Positions 5,335 through 10,141 of a stretch of 10,141 nucleotides of DNA are shown piece by piece. This DNA is from CALFMR01 sp035550595 (lineage in GTDB: Bacteria; Acidobacteriota; Vicinamibacteria; Vicinamibacterales; SCN-69-37): assembly GCA_035550595.1 (NCBI GenBank), contig DASZOV010000060.1, positions 1 to 10,141 of the forward strand, written 5' to 3'. Every line of letters starts with the position of its first letter. Within the stretch, counting starts at the first letter, position 1. A model generated the notes under the pieces. It did not search any database and was not told the origin of the DNA. It was given only the letters and a program-made list of their open reading frames with translations. The position numbers and the translations under genes were made by a program.

Positions 5335-5520
5335 ATGAAGTCATTGAAGCTGACGCAGATTCGCAGCGGGATCGGGTTCGACCGCAAGCAGCGGCTGGCC
5401 TTGCGCGGGCTCGGCCTGCGCCGGATGCATCAGACCGTCGAGGTCGTCGACACGCCGGCCACGCGCGGGCTCATCCTGAAGGTGCGACACTTGGTGACGG
5501 TTACCGAGGGCCAGGCGTAG
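5335..5520 (+). CDS. rpmD: 50S ribosomal protein L30
   Basis: L30 is a small 50S protein that some bacterial lineages lack. The 61-residue product shows the family core IRSGIGFDRKQRLALRGLGL at 9-28, then RRMHQTVEVVDTPATRGLI at 29-47 and KVRHLVTV. GGAG at 5325-5328, six bases upstream, supports the start. It sits between S5 and L15, its standard position. Confidence 0.95.
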   Translation: MKSLKLTQIRSGIGFDRKQRLALRGLGLRRMHQTVEVVDTPATRGLILKVRHLVTVTEGQA

Positions 5521-5551
5521 GCGCGCCGGTCCGTCGAGGAGTCGAGACGTT

Positions 5552-6028
5552 ATGTCGTTGAACAACCTGCGGCCGCCCCGCGGCGCCAAGCATGCGAAGA
5601 AGCGCGTCGGCCGCGGTCCGGGATCGGGCCATGGCAAGACCGCGTCGCGCGGCAGCAAGGGCGCCAAGTCGCGATCGGGGTTCCGCTTCAAGCGCGGGTT
5701 CGAGGGCGGCCAGATGCCGCTGCACCGGCGCGTGCCGAAGCGCGGCTTCCACAACCCGTTCCGGGTCGAGTACGCGGTCGTCAATCTCGATCGGCTCGGT
5801 GAAGTGTTCGAGGCCGGCACGGTCGTGACGCCCGATCTCCTGCGCGAGCGCGGCATCGTGCGCGATCGCGCGAAGCCGATCAAGGTGCTCGGACGCGGCG
5901 AGTTGACCAAGGCGTTGACCGTGCACGCGCACCAGTTCAGCGCGTCGGCCGCCGAGAAGATTGCGGCGGCGGGCGGCGCCACGACGGCGCTCGCGGCCGC
6001 CGGGGCCGACGCCGGACACGCGGAGTAG
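5552..6028 (+). CDS. rplO: 50S ribosomal protein L15
   Basis: L15 is an assembly protein of the 50S subunit whose long glycine- and arginine-rich N-terminal arm penetrates the 23S rRNA. The 158-residue product has that arm (KKRVGRGPGSGHGKTASRGS near 16-35), the conserved FEGGQMPLHRRVPKRGF at 50-66 and a C-terminal domain with KVLGRGELTKALTVHAHQFS at 111-130. It ends in an alanine- and glycine-rich tail of about 20 residues, which makes it a little longer than E. coli L15 (144). GAGGAG at 5536-5541 supports the start. Confidence 0.97.
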   Translation: MSLNNLRPPRGAKHAKKRVGRGPGSGHGKTASRGSKGAKSRSGFRFKRGFEGGQMPLHRRVPKRGFHNPFRVEYAVVNLDRLGEVFEAGTVVTPDLLRERGIVRDRAKPIKVLGRGELTKALTVHAHQFSASAAEKIAAAGGATTALAAAGADAGHAE

Positions 6029-6057
6029 TGGTACCGGTGGCCGGGTGGCGGCCGGGT

Positions 6058-6062
6058 AAGGG
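6058..6062 (+). promoter_or_regulatory. Ribosome binding site deciding the secY start
   Basis: AAGGG at 6058-6062 is nine bases before the ATG at 6072 but directly touches the in-frame TTG at 6063. The spacing therefore supports the ATG start and argues against the TTG. Confidence 0.65.
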
Positions 6063-6071
6063 TTGGTCCTT

Positions 6072-7454
6072 ATGGACAGTCTGAAGAACATCTTCGCGAT
6101 CCCCGAGCTGCGGAAGCGTGTGCTGTTCACCTTCGGCGTGCTGGCGGTCTACCGCGTGGGATCGCACATCACGACGCCGGGGATCAACATCGCTGCGTTG
6201 ACGCAGCTCACCGAGCAGGCCGCCAACACGATGTTCGGCCTGTACGACATGTTCTCCGGCTACAACCTGTCGCAGATGACGGTCTTCGCGCTCGGCGTCA
6301 TGCCGTACATCAGCGCGTCGATCATCCTGCAGCTCCTCACCGTCGTCTGGCCGTATCTCGAGCGGCTGTCGAAGGAAGGCGAGCTCGGCCGGCGGAAGAT
6401 CACGCAGTACACCCGCTACGGGACGATCCTCTTGAGCGTCGTGCAGTCGCTCGGCATCGCGTTCTTCCTCGAGAACGCGGGGCGCGCCGGCGGGCTGAAC
6501 ATCGTCGACAGCCCGGGCTGGGGTTTCCGGCTGATGACGGTGCTCACGCTCACGACGGGATCGGTGCTCGTCATGTGGCTCGGTGAGCAGATCACCGAGC
6601 GCGGCATCGGCAACGGGATGTCGCTCCTCATCTACGCCGGCATCGTCGTGGGATTGCCGCGCGGGGCCGTGCAGACGTTGTCGCAGTTGCAGGTGGGCGA
6701 GATCGGGCCGCTGAAGCTCGTGATGCTGCTCATCCTGATGGTCGTCGTCGTCGGCGCGGTCGTGTTCATGGAGCGCGGCCACCGGCGCGTGACGGTGCAG
6801 TACGCGCGGCGCATGGTCGGCCGGCGCATGCTCGGCGGCGCGAGCACGCACATTCCGTTGAAGGTGAACACGGGCGGCGTCATGCCCGTCATCTTCGCGT
6901 CGTCGATCCTGGCGTTCCCGCCGATGATCCGGGCCATGTTCCCGGCCAACGGCATCGTCGATCGGCTCATCACGCAGCTCGGCGTCGGCTATCCGCTGTA
7001 CACGCTGTTGTACGTGGTGCTCATCATCTTCTTCGCGTACTTCTACACGGCGATCATCTTCAACCCGGATGACGTCGCCGAGAACATGCGGAAGTACGGC
7101 GGGTTCGTGCCGGGCATCCGGCCGGGCAAGCGGACGGCCGAGCACATCGACCAGATCCTGGCGCGCGTCACGCTGGCCGGTGCGATCTATCTGGCGGTGA
7201 TTGCGCTCCTGCCCGAGCTGCTGCTCCAGGGCTTCAAGGTGGCGCCGATCCCGTTCATCGGAGATCGGCTCGATGCGATTCTGCCGCGGTTCATCACCGA
7301 GGGCATGAACGTGCGGTTCTATTTCGGCGGCACCTCGCTGCTCATCATCGTCGGCGTGGCGATGGATACGGTGCAGCAGGTCGAGTCGCAGCTCATCATG
7401 CGGCATTACGACGGCTTCATGAAGAAGAGCCGCGTGCGGAGTCGTCGAGGATGA
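6072..7454 (+). CDS. secY: Preprotein translocase subunit SecY
   Basis: SecY forms the protein-conducting channel in the inner membrane with SecE and SecG, driven by SecA or the ribosome. The 460-residue product begins MDSLKNIFAIPELRKR, the usual N-terminus. Ten hydrophobic segments can be read, near 17-36, 67-92, 113-134, 151-175, 182-198, 213-233, 267-290, 306-330, 365-385 and 414-435. The C4 loop shows VQYARRMVGRRM at 242-253. The C5 loop, which contacts SecA, has NPDDVAENMRKYGGFVPGIR at 331-350 followed by PGKRT. The last segment has GGTSLLIIVGVAMDTVQQVE at 419-438. The 43 bp gap before it contains an 8-base direct repeat (GGCCGGGT at 6039-6046 and 6050-6057). Its stop overlaps the adk start. 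Confidence 0.98.
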   Translation: MDSLKNIFAIPELRKRVLFTFGVLAVYRVGSHITTPGINIAALTQLTEQAANTMFGLYDMFSGYNLSQMTVFALGVMPYISASIILQLLTVVWPYLERLSKEGELGRRKITQYTRYGTILLSVVQSLGIAFFLENAGRAGGLNIVDSPGWGFRLMTVLTLTTGSVLVMWLGEQITERGIGNGMSLLIYAGIVVGLPRGAVQTLSQLQVGEIGPLKLVMLLILMVVVVGAVVFMERGHRRVTVQYARRMVGRRMLGGASTHIPLKVNTGGVMPVIFASSILAFPPMIRAMFPANGIVDRLITQLGVGYPLYTLLYVVLIIFFAYFYTAIIFNPDDVAENMRKYGGFVPGIRPGKRTAEHIDQILARVTLAGAIYLAVIALLPELLLQGFKVAPIPFIGDRLDAILPRFITEGMNVRFYFGGTSLLIIVGVAMDTVQQVESQLIMRHYDGFMKKSRVRSRRG

Positions 7455-8176
7455 CGTCGACGGGCGCGCGGCCGGCGCCGGCCGCGGCCAGCCCGCGGCC
7501 GGGGTCGAGAGACCGGCGGGAATCGAGCGCCGCGCCTCTCGGGCTCGTCATGCTCGGACCGCCGGGCGCGGGGAAGGGCACGCAGGCCGATCGGTTGGCG
7601 AAAGTGCGCGGCGTGCCGCGCGTGTCGACCGGCGACATCCTGCGGGAGACGAATTTCGCGGCGACCGAAGCCGGGCAGTTGGCCGCGGCGTTGATGAACG
7701 CCGGCCAGCTCGTGAGCGACGACCTGGTCATCACCATCGTGCGGGATCGTCTGGCGCAGGCCGACGCGGCCGCCGGGTTCGTGCTCGACGGATTTCCGCG
7801 CACGCTCGCGCAGGCCGAGGCGCTCGACGCGCTCGTCGAGGACCGGCCGCCCGTCGTGGTCGTGGACATCGAGGTGCCGGAAGAGACGCTCGTCCAGCGC
7901 CTCATGACGCGCCGGGTTTGCCGCCGCTGCGGCACGACGGCAACGGCGGCCGTGTCGGTCTGCGCTGCGTGCGGCGCGCCGCTCGTCCAGCGGAAAGACG
8001 ACGACCCGGACGTGATTCGCGAGCGATTGCGCGTTTACGCGCGCGACACGCGGTCGATCGTCGAGTTCTACCGCCGGCGGCCGACGTTCCGGTCCGTCGA
8101 CGGCGATCAGCCGCAGGATCTCGTGGCGGCCGACATCGCCGCCGCGATTGCGTCGGTGGAAGGGGGACGTCCGTGA
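7451..8176 (+). CDS. adk: Adenylate kinase, zinc-LID type with short LID
   Basis: Adenylate kinase interconverts ATP and AMP with two ADP in the cytosol. The P-loop GPPGAGKG is at 36-43, STGD of the AMP-binding region at 59-62 and DGFPRT at 113-118. The LID keeps four cysteines (Cys157, Cys160, Cys171, Cys174) that should bind zinc, followed by RKDDDPDVIRERLRVY at 181-196. Two points are odd. The spacing between the cysteine pairs is 10 residues, against 16 in the well-studied Bacillus enzymes. There is also an Ala/Pro/Arg-rich N-terminal extension of about 30 residues. No start codon lies between the ATG at 7451 and Met34 (7550), and starting at Met34 would remove the first beta strand, so the long form is preferred. 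The start overlaps the secY stop (ATGA). Confidence 0.95.
   Translation: MTSTGARPAPAAASPRPGSRDRRESSAAPLGLVMLGPPGAGKGTQADRLAKVRGVPRVSTGDILRETNFAATEAGQLAAALMNAGQLVSDDLVITIVRDRLAQADAAAGFVLDGFPRTLAQAEALDALVEDRPPVVVVDIEVPEETLVQRLMTRRVCRRCGTTATAAVSVCAACGAPLVQRKDDDPDVIRERLRVYARDTRSIVEFYRRRPTFRSVDGDQPQDLVAADIAAAIASVEGGRP
8161..8166 (+). promoter_or_regulatory. Ribosome binding site supporting the GTG start of map
   Basis: AGGGGG at 8161-8166, within the wider GGAAGGGGGA at 8158-8167, lies six bases before the GTG at 8173 and inside the end of adk. It supports this GTG over the long open frame that begins upstream within adk. Confidence 0.7.
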
Positions 8177-8964
8177 TCGTGTGCCGGTCCCAGGCCGAGA
8201 TCGAACGGCTGCGCGTGGCGAATCGCATCGTCGCCGACGTGCTGGCCGAGCTCGAAGCGGCCGTGGCGCCCGGCGTGACGACGGCGGACTTGGACGCGTT
8301 GGCCGAGCGCCTGGTGCGCGAGCGCGGGGCCGAGCCGGCGTTCAAGGGTTATCGTGGGTATCCCGCGACGCTCTGCGCGTCGGTGAACCAGGAAGTGGTG
8401 CACGGCATCCCGTCGGCGACGCGCGCGCTCGCCGAGGGCGACATCATCTCGCTCGACATGGGCGTGAAGATTGGCGGCTTCTACGGCGACTCGGCGGTCA
8501 CGGTGGCCGTGGGCGCCGTGCCGGACCGGACGCGCGAACTGCTGGCCGTGACGGCCGAATCGCTCGATCGCGCCATTCGTCAGGTGCGCGTGGGCAGCCG
8601 GTTGTCGGACGTGAGCCACGCGGTGCAGACGTGGGTCGAGTCGCACGGGTTTTCGATCGTGCGCGAGTTCGTCGGCCATGGGATTGGCGAGCGGCTCCAC
8701 GAGGATCCGCAGATCCCGAATTACGGCGCGCCGGGCCGCGGGCCGAAGCTCGCTGCGGGCATGACGCTGGCCATCGAGCCGATGGTCGCGATGGGCGCGC
8801 CGGCGACGCGCGTGCTCGGCGATGGATGGACGGCCGTGACGCGTGATGGCAGTCTCGCCGCGCACTTCGAGCACACGGTCGTCGTCACCGACGACGGGCC
8901 GTTGGTGCTGACGGCGAAGACGACGCCCGAAGCGGCTGAAGCGGGGCGCCAGGCGCGGGCGTGA
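8173..8964 (+). CDS. map: Type I methionine aminopeptidase
   Basis: Methionine aminopeptidase removes the initiator methionine from new proteins as they leave the ribosome. The 263-residue product matches the E. coli length (264). The five metal ligands of the pita-bread fold are present: Asp95 (SLDMG), Asp106 (YGDSAVT), His169 (VGHGIG), Glu202 (IEPM) and Glu233 (FEHTV). The catalytic histidines His78 (VVHGIP) and His176 (LHEDPQIPNYG) are also there. The open frame extends far into adk, but the GTG at 8173 gives the typical start M-I-V-C-R-S-QAEIERLR, overlaps the adk stop as GTGA and has a good ribosome binding site. It is a short type I form without an N-terminal zinc extension. Confidence 0.97.
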   Translation: MIVCRSQAEIERLRVANRIVADVLAELEAAVAPGVTTADLDALAERLVRERGAEPAFKGYRGYPATLCASVNQEVVHGIPSATRALAEGDIISLDMGVKIGGFYGDSAVTVAVGAVPDRTRELLAVTAESLDRAIRQVRVGSRLSDVSHAVQTWVESHGFSIVREFVGHGIGERLHEDPQIPNYGAPGRGPKLAAGMTLAIEPMVAMGAPATRVLGDGWTAVTRDGSLAAHFEHTVVVTDDGPLVLTAKTTPEAAEAGRQARA

Positions 8965-9191
8965 CCGACCGTGCGGCCGGCCGGCTGGTCGAAGGCACGG
9001 TCCGCGAACGGCTGCCGCGCGCGCTCTATCGCGTGGCGATCGACGGCGGCGGTGAGATCACCGCCCACGCGCCGAACGGACTCGGCCGCAACTTCGTCCG
9101 CCTCGTGGTGGGCGATCGGGTCCGGGTGGCGTTGACGGCGCGCGACGTGACGCGCGGGCGCATCGTCGAGAAGACCGAGGGACGAGGGTGA
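8961..9191 (+). CDS. infA: Translation initiation factor IF-1 (diverged)
   Basis: IF-1 occupies the 30S A site during initiation and works with IF-2 and IF-3. The 76-residue product covers the whole S1/OB fold: VEGTVRERLPRALYRVAIDG at 10-29, ITAHAPNGLGRNFVRL at 33-48, VGDRVRVALTARDVTRGRIV at 50-69, and a short charged tail. Length, order of elements and position between map and rpmJ all fit infA. The stretch after TAH is PNGLGRNFVRL where most bacteria have SGKMRKNYIRI or nearly that, so two basic residues and the methionine are replaced. The start is a GTG overlapping the map stop (GTGA at 8961-8964), with no strong ribosome binding site, so coupling to map is likely. Confidence 0.92.
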   Translation: MTDRAAGRLVEGTVRERLPRALYRVAIDGGGEITAHAPNGLGRNFVRLVVGDRVRVALTARDVTRGRIVEKTEGRG

Positions 9192-9197
9192 GCGGAT

Positions 9198-9311
9198 ATG
9201 AAAGTCAGGGCATCGGTGAAGCGCATGTGTAGCAAGTGCAAGATCGTCCGGCGGCAGGGTGTTGTCCGCGTGATCTGCACGAACCAGAAGCACAAGCAGA
9301 GGCAGGGATAG
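9198..9311 (+). CDS. rpmJ: 50S ribosomal protein L36, zinc-binding type
   Basis: L36 is the smallest 50S protein and binds 23S rRNA late in assembly. The 37-residue product starts MKVRASVKRMCSKC and ends TNQKHKQRQG. It keeps all four zinc ligands of the C+ form: Cys11, Cys14, Cys27 and His32. GAGGGTGAG at 9184-9192, across the infA stop, provides a good ribosome binding site. Its stop codon touches the rpsM start with no gap. Short length makes it easy to miss, but the match is complete. Confidence 0.97.
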   Translation: MKVRASVKRMCSKCKIVRRQGVVRVICTNQKHKQRQG

Positions 9312-9686
9312 ATGGCTCGCATTGCTGGCGTCGATCTCCCGCGGACCAAGCGGGTGGAAATCGGCTTGACCTACATCTACGGCATCGGCCGGCACCGGTC
9401 GAACGACATCCTGCGCGCCGCGGGCGTGAGCCCCGACATCCGCATCAAGGACCTGTCGGAGGACGACGTCCGCAAGATCAGCCGCGTCGTCGAGGAACAG
9501 GGCCGCGTCGAGGGTGACCTGCGCAAGGAAATCTCGATGAACATCAAGCGGCTCGTCGAGATCGGAAGCTATCGCGGATCGCGGCACCGCCGGAACCTGC
9601 CCGTTCGTGGGCAGCGGACGCGGACCAACTCGCGGACGCGCAAGGGCCCGCGCAAGGGCGCGATCGCCAAGAAGAAGGTCGAGTAG
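9312..9686 (+). CDS. rpsM: 30S ribosomal protein S13
   Basis: S13 lies in the 30S head and forms bridges B1a/B1b to the 50S subunit, with a C-terminal tail that reaches the P-site tRNA. The 124-residue product has the N-terminus MARIAGVDLPRTKRVEIGLT, the helix-two-turns-helix region GIGRHRSNDILRAAGV near 24-39, GSYRGSRHRRNLPVRGQRTR at 86-105 and the basic tail TNSRTRKGPRK. It begins on the base after the rpmJ stop, with GAGG at 9299-9302 inside rpmJ as ribosome binding site. In E. coli rpsM opens the alpha operon behind an S4-binding leader; there is no room for such a leader here. Confidence 0.98.
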   Translation: MARIAGVDLPRTKRVEIGLTYIYGIGRHRSNDILRAAGVSPDIRIKDLSEDDVRKISRVVEEQGRVEGDLRKEISMNIKRLVEIGSYRGSRHRRNLPVRGQRTRTNSRTRKGPRKGAIAKKKVE

Positions 9687-9695
9687 AGGACGGAC

Positions 9696-10136
9696 ATGGC
9701 CAAGACGCAACCGCAGGACGGCGCGGCACCCGAAGCCGGCAAGACGCCGGCGAAGAAGAAGACGTTCAAGAAGCGTGGCGAGAAGCGCGTGGTGCACCAC
9801 GGCTTCGCGCACATCCAGGCGTCGTTCAACAACACGATCATCACGATCACCGACGCCGAGGGACAGGTGATCGCCTGGTCGAGCGCCGGCGGCATCGGCT
9901 TCAAGGGATCGCGCAAGGGCACGCCGTACGCGGCGACGCAGGCGGCCATCGCGGCCGGCACGGCGGCGAAGGGCTACGGCATGCGCTCGCTCGAGGTGCG
10001 CGTGAAGGGGCCGGGCGCCGGACGCGAGTCGGCCGTGCGCGCGCTGCAGACGATCGGCATCGACGTGAAGTCGATCCGCGACGTGACGCCGATCCCCCAC
10101 AACGGCTGCCGGCCGCCGAAGCGGCGCCGGGTGTAG
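9696..10136 (+). CDS. rpsK: 30S ribosomal protein S11
   Basis: S11 lies in the 30S platform near the E site. The 146-residue product has a low-complexity lysine-, alanine- and proline-rich N-terminal extension of about 25 residues, then the conserved body: HIQASFNNTIITITDAEGQV at 39-58, SSAGGIGFKGSRKGTPYAAT at 62-81, and the C-terminal VTPIPHNGCRPPKRRRV at 130-146. Asn136-Gly137 corresponds to the Asn119-Gly site that forms isoaspartate in E. coli S11. AGAGGA at 9685-9690, five bases before the ATG, supports the start. After the stop the window ends in GAGAG; with the last two stop-codon bases this makes AGGAGAG, a likely ribosome binding site for the next gene. Confidence 0.98.
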   Translation: MAKTQPQDGAAPEAGKTPAKKKTFKKRGEKRVVHHGFAHIQASFNNTIITITDAEGQVIAWSSAGGIGFKGSRKGTPYAATQAAIAAGTAAKGYGMRSLEVRVKGPGAGRESAVRALQTIGIDVKSIRDVTPIPHNGCRPPKRRRV

Positions 10137-10141
10137 GAGAG

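Noticed and set aside
6063..6071. TTG start for secY adding three residues
   Set aside because: The AAGGG motif touches this TTG, leaving no spacing, while it is nine bases from the ATG at 6072, which also gives the usual SecY N-terminus.
5937..7406. Long antisense open frame (489 codons) opposite secY
   Set aside because: Its His/Asp/Arg/Glu-rich composition is the mirror of a GC-rich membrane protein gene. It is a shadow, not a protein.
8721..10100. Antisense open frame (459 codons) opposite map-rpsK
   Set aside because: It covers five well-supported + strand genes in the reverse direction and shows no domain.

Overview
This 10.1 kb window is a chromosomal stretch of the conserved S10-spc-alpha ribosomal protein supercluster, with every gene on the + strand. 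From left to right it holds a probable last fragment of rplV, then rpsC, a 226 bp spacer, rplP, rpmC, rpsQ, rplN, rplX, rplE, rpsN (zinc type), rpsH, rplF, rplR, rpsE, rpmD, rplO, secY, adk, map, infA, rpmJ, rpsM and rpsK. The window ends just after rpsK, with an AGGAG-like stretch that probably serves the next gene (rpsD by usual synteny, not seen here).

The organism is a GC-rich bacterium (third positions are strongly G/C). The secY-adk-map-infA-rpmJ-rpsM-rpsK order is widespread in bacteria but differs from Escherichia coli, where adk, map and infA lie elsewhere. S14, L24, L36 and adenylate kinase all keep zinc-binding cysteines. My best guess is an Acidobacteriota member, perhaps Vicinamibacteria-like, from the general look of the proteins and the style of the rpsC-rplP spacer. 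This is an inference from memory and was not tested by a search.

The genes work as one growth-related unit. They encode small-subunit proteins (S3, S17, S14, S8, S5, S13, S11), large-subunit proteins (L16, L29, L14, L24, L5, L6, L18, L30, L15, L36), the protein-conducting channel SecY, adenylate kinase, methionine aminopeptidase and initiation factor IF-1. Packing is tight. Start/stop overlaps of the ATGA or GTGA type occur at rplP-rpmC (1367-1370), rplX-rplE (2549-2552), secY-adk (7451-7454), adk-map (8173-8176) and map-infA (8961-8964). rpmJ and rpsM abut with no gap. This suggests one transcript with translational coupling.

The coding part is ordinary housekeeping, and I see no undescribed multi-gene system. 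The most unusual part is the spacer at 719-944, which splits rpsC from rplP where these genes are normally almost contiguous. It carries a five-unit heptamer repeat, a hairpin with an A6 loop, a GC-rich stretch of smaller inverted repeats and a strong GGGG/CCCC hairpin just before rplP. Smaller points of interest are an adenylate kinase with a shortened zinc LID and an N-terminal extension, a diverged IF-1 loop, a T8 tract before rpsN, and GC palindromes between rpsH and rplF.
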